A DNA stretch of 64,000 nt from Sulfitobacter sediminilitoris (GCF_010667575.1 NZ_JAABNT010000010.1:62001-126000); one strand, 5' to 3'; counted from the first letter of the stretch, positions 25,512 to 35,014 are shown. Notes: generated from the letters alone by a model not told the origin. Numbers and translations are program-made.

Positions 25512-26246
25512 TCAGCCGCTACGACCCAGCCGCTGAATCACGGTTTTTGTCAGGTCGTCGTCCTGGTTCATCAATTTGATTGAATTTTCATATGCGCGCT
25601 GAATGTCGATCAGGCGGGTCATTTCCAGAACTGCTTCGACATTGCTGTTTTCGACAAAGCCCTGTTTGACCTTGGGATCGGTTGCCTGTTGTGGGGCGGC
25701 GGCATTGTCTGGGAGATGATACATGCCGCCGCCCAGGGACAGCATTGCTGCCCCGTGCTCGATTGTTACTACGCCGATGGTGCCCAGCACGGCGCCGGTC
25801 CGGTCGGTTATGGTGCCGCCGGTGGTTATGGTTATGTCCTGCCCGACATCGTCAGGCAGGGTGATTGGTCCGCCACCCGCATCCAGCAGTGGCTGACCGC
25901 TTGCTGTCTTAAGCTGGCCGTCAACATCCAGGATCAGACGGCCATGACGGCTGTAGCCTGCTCCGCCGCCATCAAGTTGAAAGGACATCCAGCCGTCCCC
26001 GCCCAAAGCGATGTCAAACGGATTGCCTGTTGGGACCAGCGTTCCTGCATTCAGATCAAGATATGTGCCGCGATCCTGAACATAGCTGATGTCACGGGTG
26101 GTCGAGCTGTCCTCAATCGATTCAAGGAGCGGGTTGATTGACTTGAAACCCGCCGTAGAGGCGTTGGCAAGGTTGTGCGCGGTCATGTTCAAGCTGCGCT
26201 CAAGCGCCGTCGCTTGTGACAGGGACACATAGCTGATGTTGCTCAT
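25512..26246 (-). CDS. flgF: Flagellar proximal rod protein FlgF
   Basis: 244 residues. N-terminal SQATALERSLNMTAHNLANASTAGFKS and C-terminal NSNVEAVLEMTRLIDIQRAYE are the rod-family D0 halves, and its place next to flgG supports FlgF. The ATG at 26246 is preferred to an upstream Met because GGAGG lies five bases before it. First gene of flgF-flgG-flgA-flgH-fliL-like; a one-mismatch CtrA-type box lies 97 bases upstream. Confidence 0.92.
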   Translation of the reverse strand: MSNISYVSLSQATALERSLNMTAHNLANASTAGFKSINPLLESIEDSSTTRDISYVQDRGTYLDLNAGTLVPTGNPFDIALGGDGWMSFQLDGGGAGYSRHGRLILDVDGQLKTASGQPLLDAGGGPITLPDDVGQDITITTGGTITDRTGAVLGTIGVVTIEHGAAMLSLGGGMYHLPDNAAAPQQATDPKVKQGFVENSNVEAVLEMTRLIDIQRAYENSIKLMNQDDDLTKTVIQRLGRSG

Positions 26247-26342
26247 TAAGGCCTCCATCGGCGGAGCAGGTGCCGGAGGTGTTTGGGTCAGATGGCAGTC
26301 TGTTGCAAAAACAAATTTTCATATCTACAAGGATAAGGCAAG

Positions 26343-26357
26343 TTATATTGTCTTTAA
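26343..26357. promoter_or_regulatory. CtrA-type box (one mismatch) between flgF and the solenoid gene
   Basis: TTATATTGTCTTTAA matches TTAA-N7-TTAA at seven of eight fixed positions. It is 97 bases before flgF but only 18 before the divergent gene, so it fits flgF better. The downstream ACCAAGAATAAA is also found before flgB. Confidence 0.55.
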
Positions 26358-26375
26358 CCAAGAATAAAATTGAGC

Positions 26376-28178
26376 ATGCAAACCATATCACTCTTTATCG
26401 CGGCGACAGTTCTTGCATTTGCGGGAATCGATGCAGGCGCGGCAACAAAAGAAGAGGCCGTGACCGCCCCTGTCGCGCGCACCTCCGCCCGAGCAGGCGG
26501 ATGGCGTGGCGACCTTGATTTGCAGCACTGGTCGACCGGTACTTTTCATCGTGATCTGGTCGAGACAATTCAGAACCTGAGCGCTGCGCATGGATCAGAG
26601 CGGATTGGCGTCATGCTTGATGCCGCAGAGCTCTACCTGACACACATGCTGCTCTACGAAACATCTTCGACGCTTGCCGGGATCAATCCGACCCTTCCTG
26701 ACCATACGAGGCGCTATGTTGCGTTAAGCCATGCGCAGACCTTGCTGGGCGGCGAGGCGGTTTCTTCGTTTGATGCCTCGCCGCTGGCAGATCCGGACCG
26801 GCCTGACAGTGCTTTCTGGCGTGCTCTTCAGGCGATCGCTGTCGGGGATGTCGGGATGCTGAACGATAACATCGAGGCCAGCTTTACTGGTCTTGGCCTG
26901 CAATCCCGCGCGGTTCTGCGCGCCATGCTTCCTGTCTTTATCGAAGCTGCGATTGAAACAGAACACTTTAGATATGCTGAGGCAGCGCTGAAGCTGATGT
27001 ATGAACTGCCGGATCTGGATTATTCACCGACAGGCTATTTTCTGAGAGGCCGTCAAGAAGAGAGGCAGGGCAACAATTCTTCTGCGCTTACGGCATATTT
27101 TGAAGCCGCAAAAGGATGGGATCAGTACGCGGCCCGCGCACGGCTTGCCGTCGCAGATATGTCCTTGAGCGATGGCACTGATGGGGCGCTTCTGGCGGCA
27201 CAAAGCATTTTGGCCGACGGACTTGAGGCGTGGCGTGGGGGCCAGCACGAGGTGGAGATCCTCAAGCGCCTTGCGCGGGTTCTTTCTGCACGCCGGGACG
27301 ATGTCGCAGGCCTTCTCACACTTGGAAAACTGATCGCGCGGTTTCCTGCTGCGAAGGAAGCCGAGGTTGCAAAAGCTGAGGTACAAAAGTTGTTGGAGCA
27401 ACTTTATAGCAAAGGCGGCGAAGGGCAGTATGCGCTGGCCGACTGGATGAAGGCGCATCTGAAATTTCTGCCTTTCTTTCGCACCTTGCCAGACTTTGCC
27501 CGCCACACAGAAACCTTTGCCGACTACCTTCTGGCGCTTGGTGCCACCGACCTTGCCGCAAAGGAGTTTCAGCGCGCAATCCGGCTTTTGCAGGAAGTGG
27601 AGAGCGCCGCATCAGAGACAGCGCTGCAAGATTTGTTTCGTCTTAACTTAAAGCTGGCAACCGCACAGATGCGCGGGGGTCTCCCGCAAGACGCACGCAC
27701 CACCCTTGAGCTGATGGATGTGGCGCCCGGCCCGCAGAACGCGCAAGATCACGCCACGATCAAGGCGTCTGTGCTCGCCGAACTGGGCGACAGGCAGGCG
27801 CTACTGGATACGGTGGTTCCGACACCATCTTCTGATCATCAGCGTAGAATGGCGATGGCATTGGCCGAAGAGGGTCAATGGGATAAATCGCGCGACATTC
27901 TGGCGGAGTTCTGGGCCCAGCAGCCAAGCGCGTTTTCGGTGCAGGATGCCACGCATCTGCTGATCGCGGCGAACAGATCCAACGACGCGCAGACCCGAGA
28001 CAGGGTCATCCGGGCCTTTCCGGGACTGACAAATAACAAAACATTAGTTGAACTGGCTGAAAGTTTGAGTGCCGAAGTACCAACCCTTCTATTACTGAGC
28101 CACGATCAGGCCGCCGCGCGTCTGGACAAGCTGGACGAGGCTTTTGAAAGCATCAAAAATTCCGGAATATCACCCTGA
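26376..28178 (+). CDS. Uncharacterised periplasmic alpha-solenoid protein in the flagellar locus
   Basis: 600 residues with a clear signal peptide (MQTISLFIAATVLAFAGIDAGAA). The rest is almost wholly helical, with repeated Ala/Leu-rich helix pairs that look like TPR or HEAT-type units, for example FRYAEAALKLMYELPDLDYSPTGYFLRGRQEERQGNNSSALTAYFEAA around residues 195-245. No enzyme motif is visible. The ATG at 26376 replaces the TTG six bases upstream. It sits between flgF and flgE. A stator or basal-body scaffold, perhaps doing the job of the missing MotC, is possible; I do not recognise it. Confidence 0.75.
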   Translation: MQTISLFIAATVLAFAGIDAGAATKEEAVTAPVARTSARAGGWRGDLDLQHWSTGTFHRDLVETIQNLSAAHGSERIGVMLDAAELYLTHMLLYETSSTLAGINPTLPDHTRRYVALSHAQTLLGGEAVSSFDASPLADPDRPDSAFWRALQAIAVGDVGMLNDNIEASFTGLGLQSRAVLRAMLPVFIEAAIETEHFRYAEAALKLMYELPDLDYSPTGYFLRGRQEERQGNNSSALTAYFEAAKGWDQYAARARLAVADMSLSDGTDGALLAAQSILADGLEAWRGGQHEVEILKRLARVLSARRDDVAGLLTLGKLIARFPAAKEAEVAKAEVQKLLEQLYSKGGEGQYALADWMKAHLKFLPFFRTLPDFARHTETFADYLLALGATDLAAKEFQRAIRLLQEVESAASETALQDLFRLNLKLATAQMRGGLPQDARTTLELMDVAPGPQNAQDHATIKASVLAELGDRQALLDTVVPTPSSDHQRRMAMALAEEGQWDKSRDILAEFWAQQPSAFSVQDATHLLIAANRSNDAQTRDRVIRAFPGLTNNKTLVELAESLSAEVPTLLLLSHDQAAARLDKLDEAFESIKNSGISP

Positions 28179-28234
28179 AAACTTGATGAGAAAAATACTA
28201 CACCAAGTTCAAAAACAAAAATAATTCATTGAAC

Positions 28235-28249
28235 TTTAACCTTCCTTAA
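28235..28249 (+). promoter_or_regulatory. CtrA-type box (one mismatch) upstream of flgE
   Basis: TTTAACCTTCCTTAA is TTTA-N7-TTAA, or TTAA-N6-TTAA read one base later. The inner CCTTCC is shared with the fliF and flgB boxes. It lies 55 bases before the flgE start and probably drives flgE-flgK-flgL. Confidence 0.6.
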
Positions 28250-28304
28250 AACCCATCTGTGTATGTCTATCGGTGAGGCAGAAAAAAACAATAAAGGTGG
28301 TACA

Positions 28305-29606
28305 ATGAGCATCTCAAGCGCGCTTCAGATAGGTGTGAGCGGTCTTCAGGCCAACTCGAAGATTGTTGGAAGCATTTCTGAGAACATCGCGAACGCAAAT
28401 ACCGTCGGATATCGACGCGGGTTTGCGCATATGGTCACGACAACGGCATCGGGCGTAAATGGTGATGGCGTCCTGTCAGTCGCTGCGGTGGGCCAACTGG
28501 ACATGTCCACTGCGGGCGGCCTGATCTCCACGAATTCAGCGACCGATATGGCGATTGGCGGCAACGGGTTTTTCGCCGTTTCGATGAATCCGAACGAAAC
28601 TGTTTCTACGAACTATCTGCTGACGCGCGCGGGATCTTTCCTGCCGGATGCAAACGGCGATCTGCGCAATGCCGCCGGATACTATCTTGCGGGTTTCCCT
28701 TTTGGGCTGGACGGAACAATCGGATCTGTTGACCGCAGCTCGTTTGATCAGATGGAAACCGTGAACATCGGCAATTTTAATATTTCCGCCGGTGTCTCGA
28801 CAGAAATCTCTGCCTTCGGCAACCTGCCGTCGCAAGATACCGGCATCGCAACACCCGGCGCGCCCTTTGCTACCTCTTCAGAGTATTTTACCCCTCTCGG
28901 CGAAAGCCAGAGAATTTCCTTTTCCTGGGCTCCCACCACGACGGCCAACATGTGGGATTTGTCGATCTCGGATCAGAACGGCGACCCACTTGGAACGGTA
29001 TCAGTTGAATTCAATGACTCAGGACCAGAGGCCGGCTCGCCACTTGCCTATACCGGCGCTGCATCTGTGGCCACGGCACCTGCGGACTTTGTGTTTGACC
29101 CCCTGACCGGCGCTGCAACGATCACCCTGAACAACGGGACCGTGCCGCAGGTCCTTGATATCAATCTTGGCGCGCCAAACTCCTTCGATGGGATCACGCA
29201 GTTTGCCGGGGACTTCAGCCTATCGTTCGACCGCGACGGCTCAAGCGTGGGAGAGCTGGTGCGCAGCGAGATTTCCGAAGACGGCACACTCTTTGGCGTT
29301 TTTGACAACGGGATGCGGCGGGCGCTGTATCAGATTCCTGTCGCCATCGTGGACAATCCCAATGGACTTATCGAAGCCAAGGGCAACGCCTACAAGCTAT
29401 CTGGTGAGAGTGGCTCGTTCTCAGCGCTTGAGGCCAAATCTTCAACAGTTGGTTCGATCAACGCTGGTGCTCTAGAGTCCGCCAACGTGGATATCGCGCA
29501 AGAGATGACCGAATTAATCAAGGCGCAACGCGCGTTTTCAACGAACGCCAAAATCATCACAACCGCAGACGAACTGATGGAAGAAACAACCAGATTGAAG
29601 CGCTAG
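28305..29606 (+). CDS. flgE: Flagellar hook protein FlgE
   Basis: 433 residues. N-terminal LQIGVSGLQANSKIVGSISENIANANTVGYRR and C-terminal SANVDIAQEMTELIKAQRAFSTNAKIITTADELMEE are the D0 helices of the hook; the centre is a FlgE D2-like beta domain. It forms the curved hook, with length set by FliK. The ATG at 28305 is preferred to 28263 because AAAGGTGG precedes it and the extra 14 residues are unlike the family. Confidence 0.95.
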   Translation: MSISSALQIGVSGLQANSKIVGSISENIANANTVGYRRGFAHMVTTTASGVNGDGVLSVAAVGQLDMSTAGGLISTNSATDMAIGGNGFFAVSMNPNETVSTNYLLTRAGSFLPDANGDLRNAAGYYLAGFPFGLDGTIGSVDRSSFDQMETVNIGNFNISAGVSTEISAFGNLPSQDTGIATPGAPFATSSEYFTPLGESQRISFSWAPTTTANMWDLSISDQNGDPLGTVSVEFNDSGPEAGSPLAYTGAASVATAPADFVFDPLTGAATITLNNGTVPQVLDINLGAPNSFDGITQFAGDFSLSFDRDGSSVGELVRSEISEDGTLFGVFDNGMRRALYQIPVAIVDNPNGLIEAKGNAYKLSGESGSFSALEAKSSTVGSINAGALESANVDIAQEMTELIKAQRAFSTNAKIITTADELMEETTRLKR

Positions 29607-29629
29607 GTTTGGTATCGCCGGAGCAATAG

Positions 29630-31048
29630 ATGAGTCTGACTGGAGCCCTTAATTCAGCGACGTCGGGTTTGCGGACAACGCAGACCCTGTCGCGCGTGGC
29701 GGCTGACAATGTCTCCAACGCGCTAAACCCGGGATATGTGCGGCGTCGCGCTTTGCTGGTGACACCAGGCACCCACCAAAGCGGTGCAATGGTGAGTGAG
29801 ATCCGCCGCGAGGTAAACGCGTCCCTGCAACGGATGTCGCGACACGAAACCGGCAAGATGGCGCGCTATCAAGTGGTTCAGGAAGGTTTACGCAGCTACA
29901 CCGCATACCTTGGCCAACCCGGCGACGGGTCTTCACCCGCTGACAAGTTCAGCGCATTTCAGAACAGCCTGACGACGCTTGTGAACATGCCATCATCAAA
30001 CGGGGCGCAATCGGGGGCGGTTCTGGCGGCCGAAGACCTTGCGCTTTCGATCCGCAATGCTGCACAGACTCTTGGGACCACGGCCACGGAAGTGGACATG
30101 GAAATACGCTACGAAGTCGCGGATCTGAACCAGGCGCTTTATCAAATGCGCGAGCTGAACATCCAGCGGCGTGATTTTCGTCCGGGGACGCTGGAATCCG
30201 CACAATACGATGAACAAATCGATCTTGTACTCGATCAGATCTCGGGCATCGTAGACATTCGGTCTACCGTGTCATCCAATGGATCGGTCAGCATCTATAC
30301 CCGGGGCGGGGCCGCTCTTATTGAAGGGGATCAGGTCCAGGATGTGACCTTTAATCAGGGCGATGGCACGCTGATGGCCGGTATGCAGGACATCACACCG
30401 TTCAAGGACGGAGTCCGTGGCCTTCAACAAGGCAGCCTTGTGGGTTTGTCTGAGTTGAAGCGCGAGGTGATCCCGCGGTTCAAGCTGCAACTGGACGAAT
30501 ACGCGCGCGGCCTGATTGAAACCTTTGAAAACGCTGATGCGACCGTCACAGCAGGACAACCCGGTCTGTTTACGGACAATGGTATGGCGTTCAACCCTGC
30601 AAACCTTGACGGGTTGGCCGCGCGGCTTCAGGTCAACGACCAGATATCGCTGCAGGGTGATGCCGAGGTTTGGCGCATCCGGGACGGCCTTGGTGCCGCC
30701 GCACCGGGCGATGTCGCGGATTCAGCGCAAATTTCAGCCTTTGTCGCGGCATTGAACAACCCGCTTGGTGCTGCCGTCGATACTGGCATTCCGGTCACCG
30801 TCACATTGCGCGATTTTGGCGCTGAGATGGTGACAAGTCAGGCCAGCGAACGCGCCCGCGCCGAGAACGACTTTAATGCCGCAAGCTCTGCTGCAGAGGT
30901 GGTTCTGGCCGCACGGCGCAACACGGAAGGCGTGAACATCGACGATGAAATGCAACAATTGTTGCTGATTGAACAAAGCTATGCGGCAAACTCCCGGATC
31001 CTGACCACGGTATCCGAGATGATTGACACGCTGATCGCTTCATTCTGA
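29630..31048 (+). CDS. flgK: Flagellar hook-associated protein FlgK (HAP1)
   Basis: 472 residues. ALNSATSGLRTTQTLSRVAADNVSNALNPGYVRRR is the N-terminal FlgK/rod-type helix, and the C-terminal GVNIDDEMQQLLLIEQSYAANSRILTTVSEMIDTLI is the FlgK C-helix. It joins hook to filament. GGAG precedes the ATG; it follows flgE by 23 bases and precedes flgL by 10. Confidence 0.95.
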   Translation: MSLTGALNSATSGLRTTQTLSRVAADNVSNALNPGYVRRRALLVTPGTHQSGAMVSEIRREVNASLQRMSRHETGKMARYQVVQEGLRSYTAYLGQPGDGSSPADKFSAFQNSLTTLVNMPSSNGAQSGAVLAAEDLALSIRNAAQTLGTTATEVDMEIRYEVADLNQALYQMRELNIQRRDFRPGTLESAQYDEQIDLVLDQISGIVDIRSTVSSNGSVSIYTRGGAALIEGDQVQDVTFNQGDGTLMAGMQDITPFKDGVRGLQQGSLVGLSELKREVIPRFKLQLDEYARGLIETFENADATVTAGQPGLFTDNGMAFNPANLDGLAARLQVNDQISLQGDAEVWRIRDGLGAAAPGDVADSAQISAFVAALNNPLGAAVDTGIPVTVTLRDFGAEMVTSQASERARAENDFNAASSAAEVVLAARRNTEGVNIDDEMQQLLLIEQSYAANSRILTTVSEMIDTLIASF

Positions 31049-31058
31049 GGGTCGCACT

Positions 31059-32141
31059 ATGGTTTGGAACGTCGCCAGCACTTCTTCGTATCAGTTCAAT
31101 CTGTTCAGTCGCCAGAACGTGCAGCGCACTTCGCTTGAGCTTCAGCGCGCTGGACAAGAGGTGTCGACCGGGCGCAAGGCGGATATCTATGCCGATCTGG
31201 GACCGCGATCCACATCTGTCATGCGCTTGAGGGCAAGCGAGGCGGACAATCAGACATTCATGCAGTCGAACGATGTCTTGGGCAACAAGCTGCAAGCAAT
31301 GCTGACCACAATCGATTCTGCCCGCGATCGTTTGCAGGGCGTGTTGCAGACAGCAATTGCAAATGTGGCCACCCCTCAGAACGGAGCCGCGGTTTTGCAG
31401 GATCAGGCAAAGTCCGCGCTTGAGAGCGTGATTTCCACACTTAACACAAGCTTTAACGGCGATCACCTGTTTGCGGGTCTGCAATCTGATACCCCGCCGC
31501 TGGTTCGCTGGTCCGAGATCAATGCGACCACTGGTCTGTCACCAGAGGATGCGATGACCTCAATCTTTGGAGGTGGACCTGTGGATGCCGCAAGTGCCAC
31601 GGCGATAGCGGATCAGATCGATCAGGCCTTTGCGTCAAACGACACCGGCAACCCTGCCCGCAATTACGAGGCCACCTTCTATAATGGATCACCGGAACTG
31701 GATGGCGGCGGTCAGCCGACCAAGCAGGTGAATGCATGGGTGAACAACGGCCAGGAAGTTGTTTATGGCGCGCGGGCAAATGACGAACCCTTCCGCGAGG
31801 CGATCAAGGGACTTGCGATGCTGGCTGTCACGGATGTGAGCCAAATGGACGAGGCCGCTTACAGCACATGGATGAACCGTGTGGTCGACGCGCTAAGCAG
31901 TGCCCAGGAAGGCATGCTGGGTGTTTCTGCCCGCGTTGGTTTCAACCAGCAGGTTGTGGAAACCACACAATCGCAGCTGACTGACCTGTCACTGGTCAGG
32001 CGCACGCAAATATCTGACTACGAAAGCGTCGACCCCTACGAGGCAATCACCCGCATGCAAAGTCTGGAAACACAGCTTCAGGCAAGCTACCAAGTTTCAT
32101 CAAGGCTGTCAGGTCTGTCCATCCTCAACTTCCTGCGCTGA
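31059..32141 (+). CDS. flgL: Flagellar hook-associated protein FlgL (HAP3)
   Basis: 360 residues. The flagellin-like N-terminus (SRQNVQRTSLELQRAGQEVSTGRKADIYADLG) and the C-terminal YEAITRMQSLETQLQASYQVSSRLSGLSILNFL identify FlgL rather than a flagellin. It is the second hook-filament junction protein. Its stop codon directly abuts the stop of the convergent regulator gene with no intergenic base. Confidence 0.93.
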   Translation: MVWNVASTSSYQFNLFSRQNVQRTSLELQRAGQEVSTGRKADIYADLGPRSTSVMRLRASEADNQTFMQSNDVLGNKLQAMLTTIDSARDRLQGVLQTAIANVATPQNGAAVLQDQAKSALESVISTLNTSFNGDHLFAGLQSDTPPLVRWSEINATTGLSPEDAMTSIFGGGPVDAASATAIADQIDQAFASNDTGNPARNYEATFYNGSPELDGGGQPTKQVNAWVNNGQEVVYGARANDEPFREAIKGLAMLAVTDVSQMDEAAYSTWMNRVVDALSSAQEGMLGVSARVGFNQQVVETTQSQLTDLSLVRRTQISDYESVDPYEAITRMQSLETQLQASYQVSSRLSGLSILNFLR

Positions 32142-32846
32142 TCAACCCGCCTCGGACATCGGCTCCGGCACGCTCAGCTTGTAGCCGCGACCGTGTACCG
32201 TCTCGATATACTGCCAGCCACATTCAGATGCGGATGCGAATTTCTTGCGCAGTTTGCAGATGTAGACATCAATCACCTTGTCAAAGGGCTGATCTATGCT
32301 GGCACCATAAACGGCGTCATAGATCGCGTCCTTTGAGATCACCTTGTTGGAATTCAGCGCGAGGTGCTGAAACACAGAGTGTTCGCGCTTGGACAGCTTG
32401 ATCCGGTTGCCGGATACCACCGGGTCACGCCCGTCAAAATATGCGGTCAGCTCTCCCAGAACGACACTATCTGCGGCGTGTCCACACAGCCTGCGAATGA
32501 TCGAGTTTGTCCGTGACAAAAGCTCGGTACCCCGGATAGGGCTGACGATCACATCGTCGGCACCGAGGTTCAGAAGTTCGGAAGTATCCTGTGCATTGCG
32601 GAAATTCCGCAGCACGATAACCGGATTGGCGCAACCTGCATTGCGGATTGCACGTATATGGTCGCGTACATCTTCGCTTTCGCCCAGAAACACAGAGTAA
32701 ATTTCCTGCCCCGGCTGCCGCAAAGCGCCCAAGCCCGATTGAAAGAATTCTGCCGTAACGAACTGGGCTTCAATGCCGACGCTGCGGAGCTCTGACGCCA
32801 ATCCTTTGCGCCGCTCTTCCTGCTGTTCGAAGACATACACACGCAT
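32142..32846 (-). CDS. FtcR/CtrA-like winged-helix regulator with an atypical receiver
   Basis: 234 residues. Residues 130-230 form an OmpR-type winged helix very close to CtrA/FtcR proteins (KLSKREHSVFQHLALNSNKV, FDKVIDVYICKLRKKF, YIETVHGRGYKL). The receiver (1-115) lacks the acidic pair (VFEQQ), has Glu56 where the phosphoacceptor Asp should be, and lacks the usual Lys, so normal phosphorylation is unlikely; Glu may mimic the active state. FtcR is a flagellar master regulator of Brucella. The gene is divergent from flgI across a CtrA-type box, which it may bind. Confidence 0.85.
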   Translation of the reverse strand: MRVYVFEQQEERRKGLASELRSVGIEAQFVTAEFFQSGLGALRQPGQEIYSVFLGESEDVRDHIRAIRNAGCANPVIVLRNFRNAQDTSELLNLGADDVIVSPIRGTELLSRTNSIIRRLCGHAADSVVLGELTAYFDGRDPVVSGNRIKLSKREHSVFQHLALNSNKVISKDAIYDAVYGASIDQPFDKVIDVYICKLRKKFASASECGWQYIETVHGRGYKLSVPEPMSEAG

Positions 32847-32914
32847 AATTTGCCAACCCTGCCCAATTCTTTCTATCCTTGAGTGTTAGCAAGGAAAGAT
32901 TATGCAATCAATCC

Positions 32915-32929
32915 TTAATTATTCTTTAA
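32915..32929. promoter_or_regulatory. CtrA-type box between the FtcR-like gene and flgI
   Basis: TTAATTATTCTTTAA is an exact TTAA-N7-TTAA, 73 bases before flgI and 68 before the divergent regulator. It could control both, including autoregulation. Confidence 0.75.
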
Positions 32930-33002
32930 TTTTGATGTTTGCCATGAATTAATAACTGATGTACAAAAACAGAGTAAACTGTACTTTAACTTTCGGATCC
33001 TG

Positions 33003-34190
33003 ATGATGTTTGGACGATGGATTGATCTGAGCGCCTTGCGATGGCTCCACAGTCTGAAATTGGCTGTATTGACCTGTGCTGTCTTGGGGCTTGCAGTGCC
33101 TGCGACGGCAGAGGTGCGGATCAAGGACATCGCAAACTTTGAAGGCGTGCGCGAAAACCACCTGATCGGCTACGGTCTAGTTGTTGGCCTGCTTGGGACC
33201 GGCGACAAGCTCAGCTCAAGCCCGTTCACCCGCGAATCCATTCGCGGCATGCTGGAACGCCTTGGCGTCGCAAATCTGGAAGGCGACACACTCAAGACAA
33301 AAAACACGGCTGCTGTGATGGTCACGGCCAAACTCCCTCCCTTCGCGCGACGCGGCTCACCGATCGATATCACTGTGTCATCTTTGGGCGATGCGACCAG
33401 CCTGCGGGGCGGTACGCTTCTGGTCACGCCCCTGACCGGGGCTGATGGCGCGGTCTATGCGGTTGCGCAAGGCGCGGTTGCCACGTCAGGTTACAATGTC
33501 GAAGGCAACGCGGCTTCGGTTGTCGAGGGTGTGGCGACCATCGCAAAGATAGAGAACGGGGCAATCGTGGAACGCGAGGTCGATTTCGATCTCTACCAGA
33601 TGAACAGTGTCCGCATCGCCTTGCGGACGCCTGATTTCACAACGGCAGCACGGATGCGTGACGCGATTGTGGCCAAGCTGGGGCCGCGTTCGGCAGAGGT
33701 GCTGGATTCAGGCACTGTCGAGGTCTGGATCGGGGACAAGGGCGATGTCCCCGGCACCATTACTGCCGTCGAAAATCTGACGCTCACGCCTGATAGCATC
33801 GCACGTGTTGTGGTGGACGAAAAATCAGGCACCATTGTCATGGGGGCGGACGTCCGTATCGCGCAGGTCGCCATCAGCCAGGGTGGCCTGACCGTGCGCG
33901 TGAAAGAGAACTATCAGGTCAGCCAGCCCGGTCCAATCAGTGTTGGCGGAGATACAACCGTGATCTCCGGCAGCCCGATCAACATCGGCGGCACCACCGT
34001 CGTTGTGCCAGAGACCGAAATTGAGATCGAGGAAATCGACGGCAGTTTTACCATCCTGCGCGGTGACGTGAGCCTTCAGGAACTGGTGGACGGGTTGAAC
34101 GCCATCGGTGTGGGCGCGCGGCAGACCATCGCGATCCTTCAGGCCATCAAGGCCGCCGGTGCTTTGCATGCAGATCTGGAGATCATCTGA
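33003..34190 (+). CDS. flgI: Flagellar P-ring protein FlgI
   Basis: 395 residues with a signal peptide ending near PATA. ENHLIGYGLVVGLLGTGDKL and VVVDEKSGTIVMGADVRIAQVAISQGGLTVRV are FlgI signatures. It forms the P ring in the peptidoglycan layer, aided by FlgA. The N-terminal pre-sequence is a little longer than usual; a later start was not found because the hydrophobic core needs these residues. The stop TGA overlaps the ATG of the next gene. Confidence 0.95.
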   Translation: MMFGRWIDLSALRWLHSLKLAVLTCAVLGLAVPATAEVRIKDIANFEGVRENHLIGYGLVVGLLGTGDKLSSSPFTRESIRGMLERLGVANLEGDTLKTKNTAAVMVTAKLPPFARRGSPIDITVSSLGDATSLRGGTLLVTPLTGADGAVYAVAQGAVATSGYNVEGNAASVVEGVATIAKIENGAIVEREVDFDLYQMNSVRIALRTPDFTTAARMRDAIVAKLGPRSAEVLDSGTVEVWIGDKGDVPGTITAVENLTLTPDSIARVVVDEKSGTIVMGADVRIAQVAISQGGLTVRVKENYQVSQPGPISVGGDTTVISGSPINIGGTTVVVPETEIEIEEIDGSFTILRGDVSLQELVDGLNAIGVGARQTIAILQAIKAAGALHADLEII

Positions 34191-34504
34191 TGACAAACCC
34201 TGTCGACCTTTTCAGGCAAGCCCCCCTGCCCCTGCAGGAGAAGGGCAGTCTTGACGCCGCCAAGTCCGTCGAAACGGCCCGTGATTTCGAAGCGGTCTTT
34301 CTGACCCAGTTTGTAGACCAGATGATGAAAACGACGGGCGACACCGCTTTTGGCGGAGAAAAGCAGGCCGAGATGTGGCGGTCGTTCATGTCCGAAGCCG
34401 TGGCAAAGCATCTGGTGGAACAGGGTGGCCTTGGGCTGACAGGTCACGTTGAAAAGATGATCAACGCCTATGTGCAGACACCGACAAAAGGTCAGGAGCC
34501 ATGA
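34190..34504 (+). CDS. flgJ: Rod-binding protein, FlgJ N-terminal domain only
   Basis: 104 residues matching only the rod-binding half of FlgJ: ARDFEAVFLTQFVDQMMKTT and FGGEKQAEMWRSFMSEAVAKHLVEQGGLGL. The muramidase half present in enterobacterial FlgJ is missing; a separate lytic transglycosylase lies in the fliQ-flhA operon. It caps and guides the growing rod. ATG overlaps the flgI stop, so the genes are coupled. Confidence 0.85.
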   Translation: MTNPVDLFRQAPLPLQEKGSLDAAKSVETARDFEAVFLTQFVDQMMKTTGDTAFGGEKQAEMWRSFMSEAVAKHLVEQGGLGLTGHVEKMINAYVQTPTKGQEP

Positions 34505-34986
34505 TCCCACGCAAGAAATTCCGCTTTGGCGAACGGGACGCCAGCAAACCTTCGGCGCAAATTCAGCTGACAGCGGAGGACGAACAGAACCTTGACGCCT
34601 ATGTCATCAAGATCAAAGAGACCGTTACGATCCTCCGCAAGGAAATGAACGCGATCAAGGAAGGGGAGCTTGAGGCGGTCAGCAACCTTTTTGACGAAAA
34701 ATCCAGAGTGCTGAAATGGCTCGAACTGCGCACACCGCTGGTTGAGCCATTTCTGAACCACGAATTCGCGCAAAAATTGAATATCAAAGGCCATTTGATC
34801 GAGTTGCGAAAATATATTGAAGAAGATGGTGCCATGTTGTCACGCATGGCTGTCGCCGCTCGGACGGTCTTGCGCGAGATCGAAAAAATAAACAATCGCA
34901 ATACCTTGGGTGGTGTATACGGTAAGTCAGGCGAAAAGATCGGTAACGCTTCGGGCGGCAGGATCAACGTGGACGAAGAACTCTGA
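34501..34986 (+). CDS. FlgN-like flagellar export chaperone
   Basis: 161 residues, mostly helical and coiled-coil. It resembles FlgN-family chaperones of FlgK and FlgL in size and in the central pattern VTILRKEMNAIKEGELEAVSNLFDEKSRVLKWLE. Overlapping the flgJ stop by four bases, it closes the flgI-flgJ-flgN operon, the order common in Rhodobacterales. Assignment rests on context and fold pattern; sequence conservation in this family is low. Confidence 0.7.
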   Translation: MIPRKKFRFGERDASKPSAQIQLTAEDEQNLDAYVIKIKETVTILRKEMNAIKEGELEAVSNLFDEKSRVLKWLELRTPLVEPFLNHEFAQKLNIKGHLIELRKYIEEDGAMLSRMAVAARTVLREIEKINNRNTLGGVYGKSGEKIGNASGGRINVDEEL

Positions 34987-35014
34987 TCGCTTTTTTCCGA
35001 AAACTCTATTTTCT

